64,000 nucleotides of DNA. It comes from CP2-2F sp034432555 (GTDB lineage: Bacteria; Chloroflexota; Anaerolineae; Aggregatilineales; UBA2796). Below the pieces are notes generated by a model that saw only the letters and a program-made list of their open reading frames with translations, was not told the DNA's origin and did no database searches. Of this stretch, positions 16,169 to 24,601 are shown piece by piece. Position 1 is the first letter of the stretch; each line of letters starts with the position of its first letter. The position numbers and the translations under genes were made by a program. The stretch lies in assembly GCA_034432555.1 (NCBI GenBank), contig DAOUBW010000016.1, forward strand, positions 1 through 64,000, given 5' to 3'.

Positions 16169-17559
16169 TGCGCCTGCGGCTTGCCGTGCTGCTGATGGTG
16201 CTGCTTGTGGCGGCATGGCTGCGGATCGGCGGCATTGGCATGCAATCGCTGCGCGGCGATGAGGCGTTCACTGCCCGCTACTGGACAGCACCGCTTGCCG
16301 AACTCACCGCGCCTGGTGGCTTGGCATGGCGTGAGCCGCATCCCTTTGGCGCGTTTTTGGCATTTGGCGCGTGGGTGCGGCTGGCAGGCAATAGTGAGAT
16401 TACGCTGCGTGTGCTGCCTGCCTTGCTGAACTTGCTGGGCGCCGCGGCTGTGTACGCTGCGGCGCGGCGCTTGTTCCGCTCTGAGCGCGCCCTGCAGATC
16501 GGCATGATTGCGGCGCTGTTGTGGGCGTGCAATCCGTACCTGATCTGGCACAGCCAAGACGCACGCAACTATGCCATGTGGTCGGGCGTGAGTGCCGTTG
16601 CGCTTTGGCTGCTCATTCGTGCGGCAGATCATCGGACGCGCCGCGCATGGCTGCTCTACGCTGTGGTGGAGAGCGCCGCGCTCTATCTCTTTTTCCTAGA
16701 AGGCTTGCTGCTGGCGCTGCACGGGCTGTATATCCTGCTGGTGCGGCGGCGTGCGCTGCGCGGCTGGCTGTTCGCGTTGGGCGTGATCGTCATTGCACAA
16801 CTTCCCAGCGTGATTCAGGGCGTGGCGCTGGCAAACAGCGGCTATGGCGGCACACGCGGCAGCGCAGAGCTTGCCACGTTGCCGAATTTTTGGGCGGTGC
16901 TGCTGCTTGGCGAGCTAGGCGCACCTGCCTTTGGCGCGTCTGTGTTGATCAGCCTGCTGATTGGGCTGCTGTGCCTTCCGCAGCATTTGCACGCCTTCTT
17001 TGCCGCCGCGCTGATTGTGCCGTTGGCAGCGCTCTATCTGGTCTCGACGCGCCTAAACGTCTTTGATCCGCGCTACATCCTCGCCGTCGTGCCGTTTGGC
17101 GTGCTGATTTTGGCGTGCTTGGCGGCGCGGCGGCGTATGACGTTCAGCGCTGCGCTTGCCGCACTGCTGATCGGCGCCCAGCTCTGGGCGTTGCTGCCTT
17201 ATCGTGCGCCTGACTACCGTAAGGCAGCCGACTGGCGGACGTGGGCTGCCTTTCTGGGCGCGCAGACCACAGCGGCGGATACGCTCATTGTGACGCCTGC
17301 CGACCCTGCCAGCGGCGCGACCGATCCCGCGATCGGCTACTACTACACACAGCCGGCACGGGTGCTTGTGCTGCCCTATCCAAATGCCGATACAGAGATG
17401 TTCGTGCAGGCAGCCCTTGCCGAAAGTCGGGCGGTGTGGTTCACGCCAACGGGTAGCCGCGGCGAGGCTGTGCTTGCCGCCTTGGCGCGTTTCGGCGTGC
17501 TGGAAGGCGAGTTTGTGGTTGGGCAATCTTTCCGTGTGTGGCGCTATCGGAAACGTTAA
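16168..17559 (+). CDS. GT-C family (PMT/ArnT-like) membrane glycosyltransferase
   Basis: 463 residues with about ten hydrophobic segments. After the first membrane helix, SLRGDEAFTARYW carries the acidic pair (Asp-Glu) that serves as catalytic base and metal site in GT39/GT83 enzymes. REPHPFGAFLAF follows, the usual HPP/HPF-like lipid-donor region. These enzymes use polyprenyl-phosphate sugars on the outer face of the membrane. Start overlaps the stop of the preceding gene by one base (TAATG), indicating coupled translation. Acceptor unknown; glycosylation of envelope proteins or lipids is likely. Confidence 0.82.
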   Translation: MRLRLAVLLMVLLVAAWLRIGGIGMQSLRGDEAFTARYWTAPLAELTAPGGLAWREPHPFGAFLAFGAWVRLAGNSEITLRVLPALLNLLGAAAVYAAARRLFRSERALQIGMIAALLWACNPYLIWHSQDARNYAMWSGVSAVALWLLIRAADHRTRRAWLLYAVVESAALYLFFLEGLLLALHGLYILLVRRRALRGWLFALGVIVIAQLPSVIQGVALANSGYGGTRGSAELATLPNFWAVLLLGELGAPAFGASVLISLLIGLLCLPQHLHAFFAAALIVPLAALYLVSTRLNVFDPRYILAVVPFGVLILACLAARRRMTFSAALAALLIGAQLWALLPYRAPDYRKAADWRTWAAFLGAQTTAADTLIVTPADPASGATDPAIGYYYTQPARVLVLPYPNADTEMFVQAALAESRAVWFTPTGSRGEAVLAALARFGVLEGEFVVGQSFRVWRYRKR

Positions 17560-17597
17560 CGTTTTGCAAGAGAAAGGCACGTTTGCCGCAATATAGG

Positions 17598-17713
17598 TTG
17601 CGTTTGCGCCTTTCGGCATGTATGCTTATGCTGTTGTTCCGTCGGACGGTCGCGCAGTAAGCGCGCTTTCTCTCTGACAGGCGAGTCCGAGTCCGATGGG
17701 CGGACTCTGGAGG
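17598..17713 (+). promoter_or_regulatory. secA promoter, leader hairpin and ribosome site
   Basis: TTGCGT at 17598-17603, a 17-base spacer, and TATGCT at 17621-17626. The leader of about 90 bases ends in a hairpin GAGTCCG (17683-17689) / CGGACTC (17701-17707) that abuts the GGAGG ribosome site at 17709-17713. The location would suit translational control, but no secM-like ORF is evident. Confidence 0.5.
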
Positions 17714-17724
17714 TGTTTTGTCGT

Positions 17725-20664
17725 ATGGTCATGAAGAAACTGCTCAAAAGCATCTTTGGCGATCCGAACGAGCGCGATCTGAAGCGCTATCGTGAGGTCG
17801 TGAAAGTTATCAACGAACTTGAAGCAGATGTGAAGGCGCTCACCAACGATCAACTGCGCGCCAAGACTGAAGAATTTCGCCAGCGCCTGGCAGATGGCGA
17901 AGAACTGGACGATCTGCTGCCAGAGGCGTTCGCCGTCGTGCGGGAAGCGTCGGTGCGCGCCATTGGCTTGCGCCCGTATGACGTGCAGCTGATCGGCGGC
18001 ATGGTGCTGCATGATGGCAAAATTGCCGAGATGAAAACGGGTGAAGGTAAAACGCTGGTTGCGACGCTGCCACTGTATCTGAATGCTTTGGAGGGCAAAG
18101 GCGCGCATTTGGTCACGCCGAACGACTATCTGAGCAAGTTCGGCTTGCAGACGATGGGCGCTATCTATCACCTGCTCGGTTTGCGCGCCGCCGTCATTCA
18201 GAATGCGGCTGCCGATCCGACACGCGGCTCGTTCCTCTACGACCCGACCTTCAACAGCGATGATGATCGCTACCAAAATTTGCGCCCGATCTCGCGCCGT
18301 GAGGCATACGCCGCTGACATTACCTACGGCACTAACAACGAGTTCGGCTTTGACTATCTGCGCGATAACATGGTGCGGACGGCGGAAGAACGGGTACAGC
18401 GCGGACATGCCTACGCCATTGTGGACGAGGTGGACAACATCCTGATTGACGAAGCGCGCACGCCGCTGATCATCTCTGGTGTTGCTGAACAGCCGCGTGA
18501 ATACTACCAGCTTTTTGCCAAGCTGGTGCGCGATCTCAAGCCGAGCAGCGAGGCTAGCATCGCCGAAAAAGCGCCCGATGGCGACTATGTGGAAGACCCA
18601 AAAACGCGCACCGTCTTCCTGACCGAACAAGGCACGGAGAAGATTGAACAGCGTTTGCGGCGCGCCAATTTGCTGCAAGGTGATGAACTCTACGCGCCCG
18701 AAAACTCCGAGATGATTCCCTACCTTGATAACAGCTTGCGCGCACAGGTCATCTATGAGCGCGATAAGGATTATATGGTCGAAGGTGGGCAGGTCATCAT
18801 TGTGGATGAGTTCACCGGGCGCGCCATGTATGGGCGGCGCTTCTCCGAAGGCTTGCATCAGGCAATCGAGGCGAAGGAAGGTGTCACCGTCCAGCGCGAA
18901 AACATGACGCTCGCCACGGTCACCTTTCAGAACTACTTCCGCCTGTACGAAAAATTGGGCGGCATGACTGGTACCGCGCTGACAGAGGCAGATGAGTTCT
19001 GGCAAATCTACAAGTTGGAAGTGGTGGCGATCCCAACCCATTTGCCCAACATCCGTGTTGATCAAGAGGATTTGGTCTTCATGAACGAGCGCGCCAAGTG
19101 GGACGCCATCTTGCGCGATATTAAAGAGCGCCACGCCCGCCAACAGCCAATCTTGATCGGTACGGTTGCCATCGAGACCAGCGAACGCCTGAGCAAACTG
19201 TTAGATCGGGCAGGCATTCCGCACAATGTGCTGAACGCCAAACAGCACGAGCGTGAGGCGATCATTATCTCGCAAGCGGGCAGACCCGGCGCTGTGACAA
19301 TTGCCACCAACATGGCTGGGCGCGGTGTGGACATTCTGCTTGGCGGCAACCCAGAAGGCGTTGCCCGCGAAAAACTGCGTAAGCAAGGCGTGGACATCAC
19401 AGAGGCAACGCCGCAGCAGTGGCAAACTGCCCTAGAGCAGGCAAAGGCAGAGTGCAAGCAAGACCGCGAGATCGTAGTGCAAGCAGGCGGTTTATACGTC
19501 ATCGGCACGGAACGCCACGAGGCACGCCGCATTGATAACCAGTTGCGCGGGCGATCCGGGCGTCAGGGCGATCCGGGCGAGTCACAGTTCTACCTCTCGC
19601 TAGAGGATGACCTGATGCGCCGTTTTGGCGGCGAGCGCGTCAAGAATCTGATGAAGACGCTGCGGATGCCTGAAGATGAGCCGATCAAGAATCCGATCAT
19701 CTCCTCCTCTATTCAACAAGCCCAGATTCGCATTGAAGGTTACAACTTCGACATTCGCAAGCGCGTGCTGGAATATGACGATGTGGTCAACAAGCAGCGC
19801 GAAGTGATCTACAAACAGCGCCAACAAGTCTTGGAAACGCCGAATCTGCGCGAACAGATCGAGAAGTGGATCGCAGATGAGATGACGGCACTTGTGGACG
19901 AATACTACACCGAAGTGCCGCCGAATAGCGACGATGACGAGGCTTGGAGTCCCGATGATCTCTACCGCGCCGCCTTGGCGATCTTCCCCGTCCCGTCATG
20001 GATTCAGCCCACCAATTGGATAGATAAAGAAGAAGAAGAAGTCGTGCTGGAGCTGACCAAAGGCGCGTTGGAAGTCTACAACGGCATTGAAGCAGCCGTG
20101 ACCGCTGCCCGCAATGCGGACGCCATGCGCCAGCTAGAGCGTGAGGTGATCCTGTTCACGATGGATCAGCTCTGGGTGCGCCACCTCACCGATCTGGACA
20201 TGCTGCGCGAAGGCATTTGGTCGGTGGCGATTGGCAACCGCGATCCGTTGGTGGAATACAAGCGTGAGTCATTCCAGATGTGGACGGCGCTCCAAGCTGA
20301 GATTCGGCGCGGCATCGTGCGGACTGTGTTACGGATCGAAGTGCAGCCGCAAAACTCGGCGCTGCCGACTGGCACAACCACTAACGGGGCACCCAGCAAC
20401 ACCATCGGTGCTAAGAACGTGCGCGCCTCACACGCCTCCATCAGCGCCTACGACGCACCCAAGCCAGCGGCGCGCCCACAGCCCGTGCGCGAAAGTGCGC
20501 CCGAACCTGACCGCGCTGATGTGTGGAGCAAGACCGGTCGCAATGATCCGTGCCCGTGCGGCAGCGGCAAGAAGTATAAGAACTGCCACTACCCGATCAT
20601 TCAGCAGCAGCGTGCCGTTGTCGATCAGAGTGAGGTTAAAAAGACGCTGAAGCGCCGCCGCTAA
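17725..20664 (+). CDS. secA: Preprotein translocase ATPase SecA
   Basis: 979 residues. SecA drives unfolded preproteins through SecYEG by ATP hydrolysis. Walker A MKTGEGKT with Lys109, the Walker B/DEAD motif DEVDNILIDEARTPL, the second nucleotide-binding region (GTERHEARRIDNQLRGRSG) and the C-terminal zinc finger GRNDPCPCGSGKKYKNCH are all present. The last binds SecB or ribosomes in other bacteria. The start at ATG 17725 has GGAGG 11 bases upstream; ATG 17731 is a possible alternative. A Pro/Ala-rich linker of about 60 residues separates the core from the zinc finger. It is monocistronic or co-transcribed with the small membrane protein downstream. Confidence 0.97.
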   Translation: MVMKKLLKSIFGDPNERDLKRYREVVKVINELEADVKALTNDQLRAKTEEFRQRLADGEELDDLLPEAFAVVREASVRAIGLRPYDVQLIGGMVLHDGKIAEMKTGEGKTLVATLPLYLNALEGKGAHLVTPNDYLSKFGLQTMGAIYHLLGLRAAVIQNAAADPTRGSFLYDPTFNSDDDRYQNLRPISRREAYAADITYGTNNEFGFDYLRDNMVRTAEERVQRGHAYAIVDEVDNILIDEARTPLIISGVAEQPREYYQLFAKLVRDLKPSSEASIAEKAPDGDYVEDPKTRTVFLTEQGTEKIEQRLRRANLLQGDELYAPENSEMIPYLDNSLRAQVIYERDKDYMVEGGQVIIVDEFTGRAMYGRRFSEGLHQAIEAKEGVTVQRENMTLATVTFQNYFRLYEKLGGMTGTALTEADEFWQIYKLEVVAIPTHLPNIRVDQEDLVFMNERAKWDAILRDIKERHARQQPILIGTVAIETSERLSKLLDRAGIPHNVLNAKQHEREAIIISQAGRPGAVTIATNMAGRGVDILLGGNPEGVAREKLRKQGVDITEATPQQWQTALEQAKAECKQDREIVVQAGGLYVIGTERHEARRIDNQLRGRSGRQGDPGESQFYLSLEDDLMRRFGGERVKNLMKTLRMPEDEPIKNPIISSSIQQAQIRIEGYNFDIRKRVLEYDDVVNKQREVIYKQRQQVLETPNLREQIEKWIADEMTALVDEYYTEVPPNSDDDEAWSPDDLYRAALAIFPVPSWIQPTNWIDKEEEEVVLELTKGALEVYNGIEAAVTAARNADAMRQLEREVILFTMDQLWVRHLTDLDMLREGIWSVAIGNRDPLVEYKRESFQMWTALQAEIRRGIVRTVLRIEVQPQNSALPTGTTTNGAPSNTIGAKNVRASHASISAYDAPKPAARPQPVRESAPEPDRADVWSKTGRNDPCPCGSGKKYKNCHYPIIQQQRAVVDQSEVKKTLKRRR

Positions 20665-20689
20665 CCGTGATTGAATAGAAGCATTTCCT

Positions 20690-20974
20690 GTGGACAGCCT
20701 TGCCCTACACTATGTGCTGACAGCGCTCACCTGGCTGTTGCTGACGCTTCTCTTGCTCCTCCTGCTCCTGATTGCGCGCTTTTTCGAGCGCCTTTCAGGC
20801 AAGCGCACGCACTACCGCCTGCTGCTGCTGCCGATCCTGTGCTTCACAGGCGCAGCGGTGCAGGTGGCAGGCGCACCACAAGGCGATCCGCTCGCTTACG
20901 CGCTCGCCTTTGTCGGCGGCAGCATCCTGAGCATTTTTTGTTTCATGCTCTACCGCACAATGACGCTGCGCTGA
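20690..20974 (+). CDS. Small membrane protein, function unknown
   Basis: 94 residues from GTG 20690, 25 bases after secA. Nearly the whole sequence is hydrophobic: a Leu-rich helix at about residues 8-29, a basic loop FERLSGKRTHYR, a second helix at about 43-60 and a third at about 68-88. It occupies the gap between secA and manA, which an upstream extension of the manA frame would otherwise cover. The helix-loop-helix pattern favours this frame as coding. No family is recognised, and the ribosome site is weak. Confidence 0.55.
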   Translation: MDSLALHYVLTALTWLLLTLLLLLLLLIARFFERLSGKRTHYRLLLLPILCFTGAAVQVAGAPQGDPLAYALAFVGGSILSIFCFMLYRTMTLR

Positions 20975-21003
20975 GGTTTATTGCGAGAAAGGTAGCTATT
21001 AAA

Positions 21004-22014
21004 ATGTTTAAACCACCGAGTAAATGGTTTTATCCGCTGCTCTTTGAGCCTTCCCTACATGTGAAGGTGTGGGGCGGCAGGCAGTTTGCAACGCGCTTGG
21101 GCAAGCGGCTGCCAACCAATGAGCCATACGGTGAATCGTGGGAGATTTTCTGGCGCAACCAGATCGCCAATGGTGAGGATAGCGGTAAATCGCTCGGTCA
21201 GCTCATCAGCGAATTTCCCGAAGCGATGACGGGCAATCCACGCGCTGATAGCGAATTTCCGCTGTTGATCAAATTTCTGGACGCGCAAGACTGGCTCTCG
21301 GTGCAGGTGCATCCCGATGATGCGCTTGCCCGGCAGCTTGAAGGCGAACCACGCGGCAAAACTGAGTGTTGGTACATTGTGGACGCCGCACCCGACGCAC
21401 AGCTTATCTACGGCTTTTCACAGCAGACCGATGCACAGGAATTCAGCCGCGCTATTGCTGAAGGGCGCGCCCGCGACTATCTGCAATTTGTGCCTGTCCA
21501 AGCGGGCGATTTCATCTATGTGCCAGCCGGCATGATGCACGCCATCGGACCCGGTATTTTGCTCTATGAGCTGCAACAGACCAGCGATACCACCTACCGC
21601 GTCTATGATTGGGATCGAATGGGCTTAGATGGCAAGCCGCGCCCACTGCACCTTGAAAAAGCCCTTCAATGCACCCGCTTTGAGGTCAATCCGCCTGCCA
21701 AAGTGCCATACACAGTCCATGAAGTTGAGGGCGGCATTACTTATGCAAGGCTGATCGAAGGGCAGTATTTCAGCCTGAACCGCTTCAGGCTGCTGCCGGC
21801 CGTCCGCATGAAGATCGCCTATGCTGGCAAAGCACACCTGCTCACTGTCATCAGCGGTACGCTGGATGTTTCCGCTGCGATGGGCATGGATGCCTCGCGC
21901 ACAGTGGTTGCCGCAGCAGGTACGTCCGTTTTTGTGCCTGCCCGCGCCGATTTCTTCATGACGGCGCTTGGCAACCAGCCCGCCGAAGTGCTGATCGCTT
22001 CCGAAGCGCGTTAG
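21004..22014 (+). CDS. manA: Mannose-6-phosphate isomerase, class I
   Basis: 336 residues, cupin fold. The enzyme interconverts mannose-6-phosphate and fructose-6-phosphate, feeding GDP-mannose for glycan synthesis. Zinc ligands are visible: His103 in QVHPDD, Glu121 in GKTECWY and His179 in MMHAIG. The active-site region VPAGMMHAIGPG is intact. It is the short, Firmicutes-like form. ATG 21004 follows GAAAGG; an in-frame extension upstream to 20671 has no family support. Its supply of mannose precursors fits the mannosyl/GT-C glycosyltransferases nearby. Confidence 0.93.
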   Translation: MFKPPSKWFYPLLFEPSLHVKVWGGRQFATRLGKRLPTNEPYGESWEIFWRNQIANGEDSGKSLGQLISEFPEAMTGNPRADSEFPLLIKFLDAQDWLSVQVHPDDALARQLEGEPRGKTECWYIVDAAPDAQLIYGFSQQTDAQEFSRAIAEGRARDYLQFVPVQAGDFIYVPAGMMHAIGPGILLYELQQTSDTTYRVYDWDRMGLDGKPRPLHLEKALQCTRFEVNPPAKVPYTVHEVEGGITYARLIEGQYFSLNRFRLLPAVRMKIAYAGKAHLLTVISGTLDVSAAMGMDASRTVVAAAGTSVFVPARADFFMTALGNQPAEVLIASEAR

Positions 22015-22039
22015 GGCGTGCCGTTGCGCTGTAGGGCTG

Positions 22040-22048
22040 TGTTATAAT
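22040..22048 (+). promoter_or_regulatory. Extended -10 promoter, predicted leaderless
   Basis: TGT followed by a perfect TATAAT (22043-22048); there is no good -35. The expected start of transcription is 22055, the A of the downstream ATG, and no ribosome site exists. Confidence 0.65.
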
Positions 22049-22054
22049 GCACCT

Positions 22055-23008
22055 ATGCAAACACACACTTTCATGCTTGCCGATCTTGAGGTTGGCGAAC
22101 GGCTCGATAAATTCCTAACCGATCAGCTTGCCGCGCAGGGCATTGTGCTTTCACGGGTGCGCGTCCAGCAGTTGATCAAAGAAGGCTTTGTGGTGGTGAA
22201 CGACAAAGCAGAGAAGGCTTCCTACCGCCTTGAGGCAGGCGATCAGGTTACTGTGGGGCTTGCCGAGTCGATCATTGCGCCGCCTGATGCCAACGCCGAT
22301 GTGCAAGCGGAAGCCCTGCCGCTGCACATCCTCTATGAAGATGATCAGATCGTGGCGATAGATAAGCCTGCCGCCATGGTGGTGCATCCCGCCGTTGGGC
22401 ATAGCAGCGGCACTTTGGTGAACGCGCTCTTGGCGCGCTATCCACAGGTGGCGTCCGTGGGCGGCGAAAACCGTGCCGGCATTGTCCATCGGCTGGATAA
22501 AGATACCTCCGGCGTGATCCTTGTGGCGCTGACAGAAGCAGCACGCCTGCACCTGATGGCACAGTTCGCAGCGCGCACCATTCAAAAGCGCTACCTTGCC
22601 CTTGTGGAAGGCGCGCCAAACACCAGCAGCGGTGAGATTAACGCACCCATCGGGCGCGATCCGAATAAGCGTAAACAGATGACGATCTTCTCTGCCCATC
22701 GCGGCGGGCGCGAGTCAATCTCCTATTTCAACGTCCTAGAGCGCTTTCCACAGCATAGCTTGTTAGAGGTGCTGCCCAAAAGCGGGCGCACCCACCAAAT
22801 CCGTGTGCATTTGGCATTCATCAACTGCCCAATCGTCGGTGATACTGTCTATGGCAGGCGCAAGCCAACCCTACGGATCACTCGGCACTTCCTACACGCC
22901 GAGTCGCTCACCTTCCGCAATATGGCAGGCGCACTGATCAGCGTACAAGCACCGCTGCCACCTGAGCTAGAGCGCGTGCTTGAAGGGCTGCGCGCCGCGC
23001 AACCCTAA
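22055..23008 (+). CDS. RluD-family 23S rRNA pseudouridine synthase
   Basis: 317 residues. An N-terminal S4 RNA-binding domain (GERLDKFLTDQLAA, about residues 10-75) is followed by the RluA/RluD catalytic domain with HRLDKDTSG, catalytic Asp148. RluD-type enzymes isomerise uridines in helix 69 of 23S rRNA. The C-terminal motif GRTHQIRVHLA is also present. The start codon coincides with the predicted transcription start. The 3' end overlaps the convergent FAD oxidoreductase gene by four bases. Confidence 0.92.
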   Translation: MQTHTFMLADLEVGERLDKFLTDQLAAQGIVLSRVRVQQLIKEGFVVVNDKAEKASYRLEAGDQVTVGLAESIIAPPDANADVQAEALPLHILYEDDQIVAIDKPAAMVVHPAVGHSSGTLVNALLARYPQVASVGGENRAGIVHRLDKDTSGVILVALTEAARLHLMAQFAARTIQKRYLALVEGAPNTSSGEINAPIGRDPNKRKQMTIFSAHRGGRESISYFNVLERFPQHSLLEVLPKSGRTHQIRVHLAFINCPIVGDTVYGRRKPTLRITRHFLHAESLTFRNMAGALISVQAPLPPELERVLEGLRAAQP

Positions 23009-24525
23009 CCGATGCTCTCAGCGCGGCGCGGCGTTGGGATGGCGCGCTGTTGGTGTGCTGCGCTGCGCACCACCTCTGCCGCCACACGCAGCGCGCCGGC
23101 GGTTACGCCTGCCGTACTCTGACCGGGAAAGATGCTGTCGCCCACCAACCACAGGTTCTCAATGCCCGTCTGCGGACCGCGCACCTTAAATAAACTGGTC
23201 AGTGGAAAGCCGCCGACCATGCCACCGGGTCGCCGTGTGAAGCGGTAGAAGGCGGACGGCGTGCCGGGCAAGATCAGCTTGGCAGCGTGCCGCAAGTTCG
23301 GGATAACGCGCTCGGCGGCATCCAGCAGCTTATCTCGGTACTGCTCGACGCGCCGCTGATAGCCTTCAGGATCACTTTCGCGCAGCGCCCACCACGGCGC
23401 AATCGCCGTGTGGGTCGAGAGCGTGACGGCACGCATTCCTTGCGGCGCGCGTTCCGTATCGTGTGGGCTGCTCATCGAGATGAACACCGAGTTGCCTTCG
23501 CCCAACGGCTGCCCTAAATCCTGTACCACTTGGAAATGCTCTGCCTGTGTGGGCAGTGCCTCGTTTGGCACGCCCACATAGAGCGTGAAGGCACCCCACG
23601 TACTCGGACGCGCCTTCACCTCACGCTGCAAAGCAGGCGGCGCACTCTCGCCAAGCAGATCGGCAAGCGCCCACGGCGTCAGGTTTGCCAGCACGATATC
23701 TGCCGCAAAGGTGTTCCCTTTGTTGGTGTGTAGCAGGAAAGTTTTATCGGCGCGGCGCTCAATTTTGGTGACGGCATGGCGGTAGATTAGGCGTCCGCCG
23801 TGCGCGCTGAGCGCTTCGCCAACCTGACGGGCAAGGTTGCCAATGCCGCCGCGTGGATGATAGACGCCCACACGCGGCAAATCCACCGCGATAGCGCCAT
23901 AGAGTGCGTTGGCGTGTGCGCTGGTCGTCTGCGCGCTGATCAGCAGTTGGGCATCAATGAAAGTGCGGGCGTTTGGCTCACGCACACCTAGCACGTTAAG
24001 CAACTGTCCCATGCTCATCAATGCCAGCGGGCTGATCGGGATCAGGTTGGGACGGATTTTGGTGGCAAGGCGCGCCACATCGCCGAGCGAGGCGGGCGGA
24101 AATTCGGGCAAGCGTGCCGCGAACTGCCAAGCCGACTCAGCAGCACGCTCTTGCACGCCCCAGAAATGGCGCAGTTCGGGCAGTTTGGCGGCGCGTTCGT
24201 CGCGCCACTGTGCCTCATCGCCCCAGCGCGTGATGCTCCGTTCGGGCAGGTGGATCACCCACGCTGGCTCAACGCGCTCAATTTGCCACTGAATGCCAAG
24301 CAGATCGCCCGCGATCTGGTGCGGTCCGCCTTGCTGAAAGCCGCCGGCAAGCGTTGCGCCTGCATCAAAGCGGTAGCCCTTGTGGTAGAACGTCCCGGCG
24401 CAGCCGCCGCTATAAACGTGCGCCTCCAGCACGGTGACCTCAAAGCCTTCCCGCGCCAAAAGCGCCGCCGCCGTCACGCCGCCAACACCTGCACCAATGA
24501 CTACCACACGCGCTCGTTTCGCCAT
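23005..24525 (-). CDS. CrtISO/CrtD-like FAD-dependent oxidoreductase
   Basis: 506 residues of the phytoene desaturase / carotenoid isomerase / RetSat superfamily. The dinucleotide-binding start VVVIGAGVGGVTAAALLA is followed by EAHVYSGGCAG, typical of carotenoid desaturases and isomerases. The C-terminal FAD motif is IENLWLVGDSIFPGQS with TAGVTAGAL. It probably acts at the membrane on a polyene, as in carotenoid 3,4-desaturation or cis-trans isomerisation, but no other carotenoid gene is in the window. It is the last minus-strand gene after the CHAT/FHIPEP operon, separated by 76 bases, so read-through co-transcription is possible. Confidence 0.85.
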   Translation of the reverse strand: MAKRARVVVIGAGVGGVTAAALLAREGFEVTVLEAHVYSGGCAGTFYHKGYRFDAGATLAGGFQQGGPHQIAGDLLGIQWQIERVEPAWVIHLPERSITRWGDEAQWRDERAAKLPELRHFWGVQERAAESAWQFAARLPEFPPASLGDVARLATKIRPNLIPISPLALMSMGQLLNVLGVREPNARTFIDAQLLISAQTTSAHANALYGAIAVDLPRVGVYHPRGGIGNLARQVGEALSAHGGRLIYRHAVTKIERRADKTFLLHTNKGNTFAADIVLANLTPWALADLLGESAPPALQREVKARPSTWGAFTLYVGVPNEALPTQAEHFQVVQDLGQPLGEGNSVFISMSSPHDTERAPQGMRAVTLSTHTAIAPWWALRESDPEGYQRRVEQYRDKLLDAAERVIPNLRHAAKLILPGTPSAFYRFTRRPGGMVGGFPLTSLFKVRGPQTGIENLWLVGDSIFPGQSTAGVTAGALRVAAEVVRSAAHQQRAIPTPRRAESIG

Positions 24526-24601
24526 ACGACCTCACCATTGTCATTTGCTATTTCGTGAAGTTTAGCACAACGTCTAAGGTTTGGCGAATGCTTGTTTACA
24601 T

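Noticed and set aside
20671..21003. N-terminal extension of manA from 20671
   Set aside because: The extension has no family similarity, and the region instead encodes a hydrophobic three-helix protein in another frame; ATG 21004 fits ManA length and has a ribosome site.
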